A DNA stretch of 64,000 nt from Cloeon dipterum (taxonomy: Eukaryota > Arthropoda > Insecta > Ephemeroptera > Baetidae). The stretch is taken from positions 23,422,335 to 23,486,334 of the forward strand of contig NC_088788.1 of assembly GCF_949628265.1 (NCBI RefSeq), written 5' to 3'. This document shows positions 1 to 13,130 of this stretch, piece by piece. How positions within the stretch are numbered: position 1 is the stretch's first letter; every line of letters begins with the position of its first letter. A program made the translations under genes and the position numbers. A model generated the notes under the pieces. That model saw nothing but the letters and a program-made list of their open reading frames with translations, searched no databases and was not told the origin of the DNA.

Positions 1-3000
1 AATTAGTACAACCCTGTGATTTTAGCCATTTGAAGGTGGGTTGTCTAGGCTATTTTTAAACAGGTTTTCAGTCTCAAATTCTATATAGTTTCTACCAAAA
101 CTCAATTGCACGTCAAATTTTTAAAACAGGTAATTTTTATTTCAAAAATCATAAATATTTCGAGTCTTATTATTTAGGATTTATTTCTAATTAAAATAAA
201 AACAACTAGAACCTCATTTAATAGGTTCAAAAATAATTTTGTTCAAAATTAGGTCAGGGGTCAGAAATAAATTATGTAATATATCTGCTATACAAGTTCA
301 AGGGTTTGATTAACAGAGATCTGTTTTGTAAAAAAATCAAATGTAAGTAGATTATTGCATTTTCCCTTTGTAAGGATTTTTTATCTTTTATCTCCCAAGT
401 GAAAAATACAAATTCTTCATTTGACTTTGACAAGTAAAAGAAAATGAAAACTTTTGAAAACGAAAAAATGTTAATTTTCCTTAAAAATCATAGCCTGAGA
501 ATAAGAAGAATAAAATTATGCTAAAAATGACGTACAAAACACAAAATCCTTCTAAATCAACTGAGAAATCGTTAAAAACCAATATTAATCAAAGAAATCG
601 AGTGAAATTCGAAGCACAGGAGATATATATCCGTTTAATAATCTGAATACTATCTACTTGTACAAAATGCTTAGCAAAATAAATCGTGCACTTAAAGCGA
701 ATTGAGAGTCAATATTATTTATGTCCTAACCGAATTTAGACCAATTCGTGCAGTCCTCATTCAGCTTAAATAACGTCATCGCTGAATCTATTGAAACATT
801 GAATTGATTCTCCTACACGACCGCAATCTACCCACGCGCACAAGCCTGATGATTAAATTTAGCAAAAGGGAGGAAGGAAATTCGTGAAAAGTTGTTAATA
901 AAATTACATTCAATTGGTTGAATTTCGCGTTTCTCTCTTTTTCTGCTCGTCTCATGTTTGTTTCGTTTGCAAAAGCCTACGCGCCAGGGGGCTAATACGA
1001 TGGTGTCTGAAATAGGTTCTTGCTAAATGAAAATGCTCGCTGCCTTAATGAATTCTATGTTCATTTCAATTTGTTAACACTTTGCCAAGGTTTTTTCTTT
1101 TTGCTATCGCCAAGAGAGTAATTTTGTAACAAAAAAGAAGGCGCTCTGTTGCACAATGCCCTTAGTTTTTGGTATCTATTAAAGGAAAATATAATTAACA
1201 ATTAAAAATGCCTGTAATGAAAATTTCATTAATATTTGTTCAGTCGAGTAAGAATCATGAGAGCTTACTTTTCAACACCAAAATTCCTGAAATACTGAAA
1301 AAAAGTATTACTGAAGTGCGCCGTTGAATCTTTGGCCCGCTCGTATTTCAGAAATTAAAATCTGCTCTAACGTGCGACACAAAATTGGCAACTGATCGTG
1401 GAAAGAGAGTTCAGCCAAGTAGTTAATGGCTCCAAAGTGCGCCTACTGGTGTCACATCGTAAATTATGTGAGGGATGCGATATTTCTCTGAGATTCGCAG
1501 AGAGAGCGTTAATTTACGAAACCTCCGGTTAAGCTGCTGCGCAGCTAGAAGTGAAGGGTTAAGGCCTTATACGATATTTCTGGCTTGGTCAGGGTGTAAA
1601 ATATTTCAGTTAGAGGAATGATTAATGACGTTATGGTTGGCGTTTTATAATAATTTAGGTCCTTAACCTCTTTTACGAAGTTGAACATAAGCGTAAATCT
1701 ACCAATTCTGATTTGAATAATTCCAAAACCAAAATCTGCTTCAAAAATGTCTATAATCCATCGCAATAAATTTATACTTTTATATATGTAAAAATGAATC
1801 GTTATGACGTTATTTTTTTAAGTGGACCAGTAAAACTAAAAGTAACGCTGAATACCTTAACAAAGCAGAACCAAGAGCGAATGATTGGATAAAATTTCTC
1901 TTCTCCTTCTCTACTCTCTAACACCATTGCTGCGATCCAGGGAGTGATCGGATCAAGCTTCACCCCCGCTTCGATGGCGAACCCCAGGCAGTTTCATTTC
2001 AAAATCATGGTAGAATATATGCTATTGATGCAAATAGCAGCGCATGATGCAAGGGTGTCGTAACAAGGAACAAGCAACAAAATATTGCTTGTTTTTGTTT
2101 GGATGTAAAACTCACAAGATATGCACAGTAAAGGAAAATGAATGTATTCTAAACAAGAAAAGTTTGTAGTGTACGAAAATTGGCCGTTGGCTACATTTGT
2201 TTGATATTGGCGATATTGAAAGGGCTAAGGTATATTGTGTGTACATACTCTTCCACAACAGAGTATGTAGGAAATTTTCATATCTCAGGGATAAAATTCC
2301 TATTTCACCCCTGGTTCATACAAACAAAAACGTTACAATAGAGCAAATGAAATACACTAAATTTCTTAATTTCCGATGTCTTGAAAGGTTTTTAAGACAA
2401 AAAAAAGTTAATTTTTCATGTTTGATTCCGTGATTTTATTTTTAGACATGCTTGTTTGTACCAACTCTGTTCTTAAATCCCAACCCAAGAAATATTCTCT
2501 TTTTATAAACTTCTGTCTGCGTGCTTAATGAATAATTCAACATCCTGCCACGCTCTTGGAATACTCTGATTCGTACTGTGCCCTCTGCATTTGCATGTCC
2601 AGCGTTTCTGGTTGTGGAACTAAATTAGAAAAAAATAATCTCCTGCAGCTTCCGTTTGGCACGTACCGTACTCTGAACAGAAAATTTCTACTCTTTTTAC
2701 GCTCTTATGCTCTGTGAGTGTTAAATTCTGGCGATTGCTAATTATGCTTTTAAAATTTCATTGTGTGCGTGAGCCGTGAGTATCAAATAGGATGCCGGAA
2801 GCTTCGTAAGTCTTTGAGTTTTCCCTTGCCACCATAAATACAACCATTTGCTGCGATTAAAAGCGAGATTGTCGGGCGACAACGCAAGAAAGTTTATGAA
2901 AGCTCGACCTCCCCATTCCCATAGCCACGAGCAAATGGCAAAAACACTCCTGTTTTAATTGCCACAATAAGTTTCCCGACGAGACCAGTTTGTCCTAGTT

Positions 3001-6000
3001 TTAGTTTGTCTGTGACAACGCGGGCAAAGGAAATTATACATAGTTTGTTTGCTCACTGGCATAAAACTCGATTTACTTGCAAAATCCATAGGGTTAAATG
3101 AAATGTCCCTCGTAATGTAAATTGATGAGAACAAGCAGTCTCTTTCTCAAGGAATGTGGATGCATTTTAAATCTGGAGCAATCAGCAGTAGACTGTCCTT
3201 TGCAAGAATTCTCTTCTGTTTTAATCCTTTTAGATAACCCATCTTCTTGGAAAATGTATGCCTTCGCCTTCGCACTTGTGCTGCGTTGAACGTCGCTCTT
3301 GCTCAACTCAATTTCCTGAAAGAAATCCAAGAAAAATAAATGCTACTATGAACAGATCGTGTTTCTAGTGGCTTTGACTCACATCACAGGAAATTATTTA
3401 ATATCTCACTTTCATTTGATCGACTTGGTTATAAAATTTAATAATTCATTATAAAGAGCAAAAAAAGGTTAAAATTTTACTTAATCAGTATTGCAAAACG
3501 ACTTGTTATTCCCATTCATTAAGAGGGACCAAAATAAAATGAGTCTAAATTACCATTCTCAAATAAAATTGAGACAAAATAAGACCTTGAGATTTCTCCT
3601 GGGGACTTTCTTTACAACATGATGGCGTCTCTTTCTCATTTCTCTCTCAATTGCGAGAGTTTCGCGTCGCTTGCAATCAAAGCAAACAATGCATGCAGAA
3701 TATCTCATGGATAACGTTTATCTAAACAGAACACAACAAACGTGTTCAAGTATCGCAAAAATAAATCATGAATAATTCATGGCGTTCAAGTATGCGGTCT
3801 ATTTTTCTGCTCTACTCGGCTAAATCACGCATAGATTGAATAAACAGACACCACGTATTGTGTTTCTCTTGCATTTCAGAAAGTGCCATAGAATTAATTA
3901 ATCGAAACATTAATTGCAAGTGACTTTTCTTGATGTAAAAAAATCAACAAGTATAAAAGTTCAAGCATCTCAGGTTGGAATGTCTCTATTATGAATTACT
4001 AAATGGAATGTTTACTTTTTTCAATTAAAATAAAATTAGAATAACGACCTTAAAGATGGGAAAAAGAATTTCCTCAAACTAATTTCTTATTTACTATCTT
4101 ATTATTATCAAGAAATTTATTACTTTCCTGTGAATTTTATATCAAAATGTAGTTTACATTACTCTTGCTTACCAGGGGAAGCGGTTTAATTGTGAACAAC
4201 ACAAACCATTATGAGAAATTATAAAATTCTAGGACAACCCCACAACTTTGCAACATATTTTCAGCAAACACGGAAATGAAGTGAAAAATTATTGCTCATT
4301 TTTTCACTGCCAATGAGGGCATTTTGTTTTGAATGCTAGTAATTCAAAACTTAATTTTTATTTTAATAGTCACGAAATATTTTTGTATAAATCGTATTAA
4401 TATGAATTAAATCAGTTCGTGTTAAGGAATAAACTCAAAAGTCACCTGTTGTTCTAAATACAACAGTACACTACATTTATAAAAGAGTTTTTATTATTAT
4501 TATTCGGTTTATAGTCCACACAGGTGAAGAAAGGCATCCTAAAATCTAGCTTTCAATTAAAATCGTTATTAAGACCCCTATTCGCTTTGAGTTTAGATTT
4601 TTTTAATCCGTTGAGAAATGATTTAACTCTAAATGCTGCATCCACAGTCAGTATTCTACCCGTCTCCGGTCTTTGTCTCTTTCTGTGAGCAGTTGTAAGA
4701 CACAGGCTTCCGCGGCTCTTTGCTGCAAAAGGCGCTTTTTAGCGAAAATCCTCTTTCGAGCAGGTCTAGCGCGGTCTCTTTAATGGAACCCGTCCAATTA
4801 TGATGCTCAAACCACAGCAACAGGCAGTTTAAAGGGAGGATTCATCTTTGAAAGCAAACTTTGCTTTGCCGTGAAAAACCCGTCTGCGCACTAGCTGTAG
4901 TTGGGGAGCAGATTGCCTCCACTCACTGTGTTGGCAGGGCCAAGTTTGTTTGCCGATTTTAAATGTCAGCACGCCTATAAAGGTCAATATTTGCTTTTCA
5001 TTCAGGTTTCACAGAAAATTGTTCTTTGGTGAGGAAATCTGCAGCTTTAGATCGTTACCCTTAGCACTTTTATAATTTTCCAGCATCCAGCTTTGTGTTT
5101 CAAAAATAAAGTGTTGAATTTGCATTTTAACATCTAGAAAGTTAATCAGTCAAAGTGCCACTCGCAATCCTCTTAACTGTTGTGTTAAGTGGGAGGAAAA
5201 GGATGCACGAGCTGGAGCGCATCTGCTGTCCGTGATCTGATACAAAATTGAGAAAAAAACCCATCTTTGGCATTTGCTACTTGAGGAGGTTTATCCACAT
5301 CACATCTTACATCTACAATCTTGTTTGTTCTTGAGAGAAGCAGTTAGTTCTAAACCACTATATTGATAATCAATTATCTCATCCTGATGAAAAAATATAC
5401 TCAGAGCGAGCAAAGGAATGAGAATAATCTTATGTACATACGCATCAGACGACGAATATCTGATTTACATGGATCTTATACAAACAATAAGCTGTAAACT
5501 ACTTAATATTTCAATTTTCTCTATTTTATTCAGCAAAATTGTAAGAGCAAATGCGTAGGCACCCTGCTCCGCTTGTACGTCAAGCGGGTTGCTTCCATGA
5601 GCATCAGGCGCTCCCTGCAAAACTGATTTAAAATTGGGAACTACACATTTTGTTGTTGTAAGGATCAAGCGCTAGCCAACAGATAAATTGAAACTTTGTG
5701 GTCTAGAAAAATTAGTGCAATTTACCACAGAATACGAAGAACTGCTTTTCCGTGTACTAAAATGCAGATCTCAAAGTAAATTTAAGCTTAGGGTGAGGCT
5801 TTTATGAAATCTTATACATACTGAACAAATATTCAATCTTAAAAGGGTATTTTACATAAGCAGAAATTTGTTGGATTAATAAAACATTTGTCAATGCTCA
5901 TTATTATTATAAGTAATAAAAAGAAAAGTTGAAAGAAAACTGTTATGAAGAGGTAGCATTTTTTCCAAACTTGCAGTTCAAGCTATTTTAATAAAGTGGC

Positions 6001-6645
6001 AAAATGTGTTAAATTTTGTATTATTTTTTTCCTTATATTACTCTACCAACGTATGATGAGTATATCGTTCCTCTTCTTGAAGCATCAATTTAAATTATCA
6101 AACTAAAGTAATATAATGGAAAAGCAATAGAACAAAGTAGAGTGCTGACATTTTATAAACTCCGATATACCAAATGATCTCAAACAAAGTTTCTGCCGGC
6201 AATTTGTATAATGTAGTGGATGTCGTTTAAAATATGACCAAAGAAATTCGTGCACAAACAACTGCAAAGTCATAAAAGGAGAATTTTTACAAGCCTATTC
6301 TTCAAACACCGCGCAGCAATTCAGCTCTTGCATATTAAAACTGTCGTTTATAAACTGATAGAGTGTGGCGTAGTCTCTTTTTATTATCCCAGGTTTAGTG
6401 TCGCTCAATTCCGTCATATTGTACGTGAGACCACGGAAAAAGTGAGTTTTCTACCATCACGCGGCTAACACGGTAGCGAGGCAAAACAGCTTAATGGCAT
6501 CGTGCCTCACACACGTTACGGCCGGAAAGGGGAACGACGTTGCGATCCACTTGAGCGGAGGATGATAATGCTGGTGCCGCAAAATGCGAAAAGGTGGAAA
6601 AAAGTGGTGGTGCAATAATTCTCTTGGTTCCAGCAAAAAAGCGTA
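1..6645. other. Intergenic, no gene supported
   Basis: AT-rich DNA with many short poly-A/T runs and stop codons in all frames. The only open frames are under about 80 codons and resemble no protein family. Short TTA-type runs occur (for example near 4490). No RNA gene or mobile element could be recognised by eye. Confidence 0.6.
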
Positions 6646-6647
6646 GT

Positions 6648-6719
<72 letters not shown>
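6646..6719. repeat. Compound microsatellite (GT)n(GA)n
   Basis: An uninterrupted GT run (about 6646-6671) passes directly into an AG/GA run ending near 6719. The short Ser-Leu and His-Thr rich open frame across it on the minus strand is a by-product of the repeat. Confidence 0.97.
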
Positions 6720-6721
<2 letters not shown>

Positions 6722-9700
6722 TGGTAATTCCATTGGGTGGCTCTCTTTTAATTGAGTCAGCTATGGGGTCCAGTGGGTTTTACAGTGTTGCGCGCATCTG
6801 CTGCTGGACGAATTAATTTAAGCAAAGTTAATTAGCCCAGTCGAGAGTGACAAAAAAAGGAACCCCTTTGACCACCAGGTCAAAAGTGCACTTTTACCTA
6901 AAAAAAAGTTCTCATTAATTCACTCTTCCCAGAAAATGTTGGCACTTATTTGAACCTGCGAACTTAAACGTGTTGATGAAATTATAATTGAAATGTATGT
7001 GCTTATTAAAAAACACAAAAGTGAGTTCTAGCATGCACTATAGTTTTCAGTGAAGTTAGTTTCACTTTTGCGCGAATTTCAACACTATTCACACTCGCCC
7101 ACCTCAGATCTCAGATGATAACCGATCGAAAAAGAATAGTGTGATTTGACTTATAAATCTTTTTTTCATGCGTACCAGGACAGTTTTAGTCAAGGTGCTA
7201 AAAAAAAATAAAAATTTTAGTCTTTGTTTCATGCCTTTCTACCAAATTTATGTTGGCTCTGTTTTAATGTGATCTGACTGGAGCAGCAGGTTGGAACATT
7301 GTTCTGCATGCTCTGTTTAATGAAAGACCTTGTCAAACCACTGTCTAATTTCCAGTTGATTTCACTAACCATATTAGATCGGATACATAACTCAAAACTT
7401 TCCTTGTTTCACGCTAATTGAGCTTGACGACTCATCTTTCATTCCGAGGAAATGAGATCAGTGATCAGTCCAACAAATCAAACACAACGACCGCAAACTT
7501 TCTCATGCTCTCGTACCAGCAATTCGAAATTCAAGTTGAGATTACCACAATATGATAATCTTATTTATATTAAAAACACCGCATGTTGTAGGGTGCCAAA
7601 TTTGTAATGAAATTATATTAAAGTGTTCTTGAAAACACTATTATATATCACAATTTGAAAGTATGGGGACGTAAAACACAGCTTGACCTGTCTTTCGTAA
7701 GCTTAAATATCAGTTTGATTTGTCACTTGACGTTCATGTGCACCCCACCTTTAATCTCAAACGACCAGCATATGATGTGTGGCTGAAATTCGAAAATTTT
7801 CAATAAGATCCACATAATACGTGAACCAAGAGGAAAGAAAATAGAGTGCTTCTATGTAGTAGCTTGAAATGAGATAACAAATAATTAAATTGGGTCTTAT
7901 GTGAGTTGTTGGTCTCCTGTTACGACTCTGCGCACTTTCCTCCCGTGCACGTGTGGTGTTATTATAGAGCGTAGGAATTACTCAGCTCGTTTAGCAACGA
8001 CCTTTCGCTCTTTTCTTGATAGTGAGTTATATATGTACCATCTGCGATTCCAAGTTTCACACAGGCTCAAACTTGCTCGTTAGATTGGTTTTTTAGGGAT
8101 GTGAAATCAAGTATTGATTGCCCTCAGTTTAGAATTTCCTATAACCGCCAATTAGCAATCTACTGATATGACAGTACGCAACACTAGTTCCGAGACCTCC
8201 AAAATCCATCCTAATTTGCAATCAAGTGATCAAGCAGCGTCTGATGAGCTAGAATGTGCATTATTACAAATAGCTTTTGGCGTTGCCACGTGTCAACGCG
8301 ATATGAATGAATTCTGTGACGCATGCCACATTATGACAGGTCGTGATTAAAACGAGCAGGGAGCGTGCACCACTAGCCTAGCGATTAGAGGCAATGATTT
8401 CGAATCGGTCTGATTGCAAGGAAAAGCGCGTTTGCAGTAATTGAAAACGAGGCAGCGTCGACAATGCGCGCCTCGATGGCGCTCAATTAACAAAGAGTGC
8501 ACCGAGCAAACGACGGAATCCGCTGCTGTCGGCATGTAAGCATCCATTATGCCCGACTGGGTGCTCGCTCAAACTGTAAAATACGCTTCGACCCACATCT
8601 CGCGCTGGAACAGGGCTTTGAATCAACAAATAAGTTCATATATCATAGGGCAACAAAGTTTTTAGCCCTCGAATATTAATTTGCTCGTGCGTGTGGTGTA
8701 AATTTAAACTCTGAAAATTTGTATTGTTGTCCTCCAAATATTAATTATTGATCTGCGTTTATTGCAGAAAGTAAAAAATAATATTTTTTTCGTGGTCGAT
8801 ATCGTGCTTTCATTGAAAATATGTCTCATGAACATTTAAATGTGTCTTGGATTTTATAAAAGATGGATAGTTTTATCTTATAGAACGTGGGCGTTGAAAA
8901 CTATTTGGATTATTTCAGAAAATAATCATTTTTTTAATAATTGTTAACGATAGCCCAGCTAGCGAACAAGTAAAAAAAAAATAAATTAAAAAAGGTGCGC
9001 TGCAAATGCATCATGAACACTTTGTCATCACTTGTCTAGTGTAGCATAGATTGTGATGTGACAACTACTGCTTCCATGATATAGTTGAGCTGGTTATTGG
9101 ATTCTCCTTTGTTGCCAAATTAATTAATATTATGCCAACAATTAGGTCAAAACGGGACGTATCCTAATCCAACCACTGTAAGCATTGATGACGGTACATA
9201 ACATAATTGACTGTTCACTATGCCCGACTCTTGTTCATAAAAAAATATTTCATTCAGCATTCATGTTATTTAAATTGATGAAATTAGCCAGAGAAACTGA
9301 AATTAATTACTAGCCTTATCTCAAAGCTCTCAAATAAAATAGAATCATACATTTACCATGTAACTTATCCCTGTTAGAAAGCGTTCGTCATGTAATTCTC
9401 AAAGGCTGCTCATATTAACATTTTTCAGCTCAAGGTAAAGCGGAAACAAAAAATAAGTAGCTTCTCCCTTTCTAGAAAATTTCATAGCAGTTTTTTAAAG
9501 TACATACTACGTTACCTCTTTTTGTCAAACGCTGCGAGTGTGATGTGTCAAGACTGCCGTGTTGCGCGTTTTGGACGCACGTCTTAGGGCGACATTTCTT
9601 CGAGTGACACTAGATTTTAGGAGCCGACAAGGTGGAAGGAATCTGGAGTGATCAGCATCGTTATAGCTATCAGTAGTACTTCAAAGATGTCTGAGGATAG

Positions 9701-12700
9701 GGAGCTTGCGGAATTCTCATCCGCTCACATATGTGGAATAGAGATTTGTTTGAAGCCTTTTCCTCTTGAGCCTTCGAAGGGTCCATTTCAATTTAGCCAG
9801 GCCGCAGAGGAAGTGAGCGTTAAGGAGAGGAGTTGTCCGAGAGATGAGAGGAGGATTTTTTGTTTACTACAACGTGTTGTGTTTGACGTTGTCTTGGACG
9901 AGTGAATGCGCACATATGTGTATAGAAAGGCGAATTTATTGCGCAGAGAATTGTTTACCCTTTCAGCGGATTTCACCCTCAGTCAAACGCAATATTGCAG
10001 TAGCTCGCAAAAAGCGGCGGCAGTCTTACTTAGCAACCGTCGCTTCCGTAGTGGATTTCGCACAAAAGTGAACGAAAATAGATCTCGCGCGTATATATGT
10101 GTTCTGACAAGTCGAAGTTTCCCTTTCCTCAAACTCGGCTCTTGAGAATTCAAAGGGAAAAGAAGTCGAAAAAGAAGCTGCAAGATTAAATTTAGGACGC
10201 CGACTTTCCTCCTCGCCTCACATATAGATACGGCTAACACGCAGAGAGAAAAAATCTTTTACAAAGAAGTGGCATGTCTTTCATTGTGAGCACTGATTTT
10301 TAAAATCGAAAATTCAATGAACCAAGGATCAGTAATGGTCTAAAAGCATTTTTCTCTCAAGGCGTAAAATTTTGACCTTATGCAATCCGGCAAAATGAAA
10401 ACCACAAAATTTAAACAAACTGGTTCTGTGTACCCAATTCTAAAATTACTTTATTTGTATTTTATGTTGACCATGCAAGAATAAATAAGAATATAGCAAT
10501 TAATAGTCCTTTAAAAAAATTGTTAGAAAAATAAAATAAAAGAGAAATTGAGATTTTTAAAACATTGCCTTCTTTCAATTTTGCTATGTGAAAATTAATC
10601 TCGAACTTTGTACGTAAGATTAACTTTAAATTTGGTTGGAAATAGATATTTAACTTGCCCCCAGAGGCCTTTGAGAAATTCAACTTGAAGGCCGACTTGA
10701 GGCGGATTTTTTCGTTTCTCCAATCCCCACGGGGTGCAAAGCAAAGAAGTTTGGACGAAACTTTCTCCAAATGATGCATAAGCCAGGCCCACGTGAACTT
10801 TCAGGTTTTCTCTCCAGCAAATAAAAACTTAGTCAGACATTCTCGATCGTTGTTGAGCGCCGCTGGTGGCAGCTCCCGGATTGGCTCCAGGTGTCGATGC
10901 ACACAGATCTATTAAGTGGTTCGAGTGATACCGAAATTAACAGGGTACTGCGTACTGCGGCGCTGCTCCAGATGTGAGCGAGCAACTGTCTGATCGACTC
11001 GCTTTCAATGAATGAATGCACCTCGTGCCTCGTGCAGCGCTTTTTTCGCGTGAGTGACAGATGATAACGCTAACAGGCTTTTTGCTTGACAGTCGAGCCA
11101 CGCGGGCTGTATACCTAGGATTCTGCTCTTTTGCTCCTTCAAAAAAAAAAAACTCAACAACGCCACAATTTTTTCCTAATTTATTATTATTGGAAATTTA
11201 TGAACTGTACGAATACTCGTGGAAACACGCTTTTCAACCAAACAATCTTAGTCTGAAAGGACCACAGCTGATGCAAGGGAGAGGATACTAAATATGAACG
11301 CATTTTACATTCTGACCTAATGTATTTTGGTTCTAATTTAACATAAATACATCTACGTTGGTGTATAGCAAGCTGTTTATTTTAGCATCTGTTTACTTAG
11401 CATCCAACCACCTTTTTTAATTTAAAATAAATTATACACATATAATAAATATATTGCATCAATTCTAATTTTTTCCTTCAATATCAAATGCAGCCATATT
11501 GAACTTAATTCATAACCTTGTATATTTAATCTCTCCCATTACTCTACATAGATAACTGTTGTAGGTTCTTACTGGCCATGGAATGAAAAAGGAAATTTCG
11601 AATACGATCTAGAATTAAAACCTTTAAATAAATTACGTTGGTCACAGATTGGCAACACCCAGATTTTTATGATGCGAATTAAAATTTTAAACACAATTAA
11701 AAAAAAACTTGCAAAAATAAAAACTGAGCGTGCAAAGCAAATATTTTAAATTATTGGAGGGAAAAATCTCAACATCTGGTTAATGAAGCAGGAGAAACCT
11801 TAGCTCTAACCTCAGTCGTTCATTTGTATAAAAACGCCTTCGTATACTTTTAATCGAATGGGGCTGCTAGCACGTTTAATGAACGCAACTTTTAACAAGT
11901 CACACTGAAGCAATGGGGCTTAACTTTCCTACGTTTCCCAGATCACGCGTTTCAAAAGCGGGTTTATCGTGCAGGATTACACCGTCGACAGCAGCGGTTT
12001 CAGCTTTCTAGCAGACAGTTTCCATTCGGAGAGCTCGCCTAGTGAACACCTATATGCAGAACTGGAGAAGTAGAAATTCCATTCTGTCTCACTCTCGTTT
12101 CGTCACAAGGTTGACTCTGGAAAATTTCTTTTAAAAGAGAATTCAAGAATTTAATCTCAGAGATTACATACAGGTCCCTAATCCTCAGCTAAGGTGGTAT
12201 TACATTTTTTTTATGGAAAGGCAGATGATGGCTTAAGAGTACATGTTTATAGGTAGCTAAATGGAGGGATGAAGGTATAAAGGAGAAAAGGTTAGTTTTT
12301 TAAACCTTTTCAAAACAACTTATTCTTAATTGCTTTAAGTACCTTGGGGACAAGATCACAGACTTTTTTTAGTAATATAGACCTGTTCCTGCTTGAATAC
12401 TAACAACGAGAAAATTATCATTTTCAATCACACGTCTAAAAAAGGCAAATAAAGACATGCTTTTCTTTTAGTCTTTCGTGTAAATTTTTAGCTGGTTATC
12501 AATAAAAGGTTTTGTGACAGTCTTTACATTATTTACATACAAATACTAAAAATTAAGCACTTCTTCCTATAATCTGCTTTTCCGAAAGCTCTTCTTTAAG
12601 TGCAACATCGAACGCGAGTGACGCATACGGCCTGTGTTTGCTACGTGCAAACTCAATCACAATTCCGAGCAAATTTCGCCGCGCACGATTCAGATAGCGA

Positions 12701-12977
12701 GAGCGAAATGCTCCTGGCGGCGGTTAAATCTGATGACAGAACAGGAGTGAGCCACGGAACGGTTCCTGCAGATCAGTCAAGAGTTAAGCAAGTAATTAGC
12801 AGTTGATCAAGTTAGAGCCAAATAAAAAGAGCTGCTGGTCTGTCACGGCGCACACACAATTTGTCGTGAGGGAAAGGCAGGCGTCGGCGGCCACCCTGAG
12901 GCTCGGAGCAGCGTGGAGGGTGCGCCAGCGTCGTGCGCCACAGAGCCCGGTCGGGGGCTGGAGTGTCAGTGTATGGC
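6720..12977. other. Intergenic and presumed 5' flank of the receptor gene
   Basis: No supported coding region. Composition rises in GC at about 9540-10250 and again from about 12600 up to the first receptor exon. The latter probably contains the promoter and 5' untranslated region of the downstream receptor, but no TATA box or other decisive core element was identified. Several overlapping open frames of 60-105 codons lie on both strands and none looks like a known protein. Confidence 0.5.
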
Positions 12978-13130
12978 ATGGAGGAGCCGTCAACGGATCT
13001 CTGGCTCAACTGCACCGTCCGCCTCATGGAGGCGGACGCCGAGCTGGAGGCGCCGCTGCCCCGCTTTGGCGTTTTTGACCCCATGGAAAATTCATCCTAC
13101 CTTCTACGCACGCTGAATGCGTCTTCACAG
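12978..13130 (+). CDS. TkR86C-like: Receptor exon 1 (extracellular N-terminus)
   Basis: 51 codons encoding the extracellular N-terminal tail with all three NxS/T sites. The donor is CAG|GTGTGT after codon 51, phase 0. The exon is GC-rich compared with the intron that follows. Confidence 0.85.

Noticed and set aside
6491..6733. Minus-strand open frame rich in Ser-Leu and His-Thr
   Set aside because: It is only a translation of the GT/GA microsatellite.
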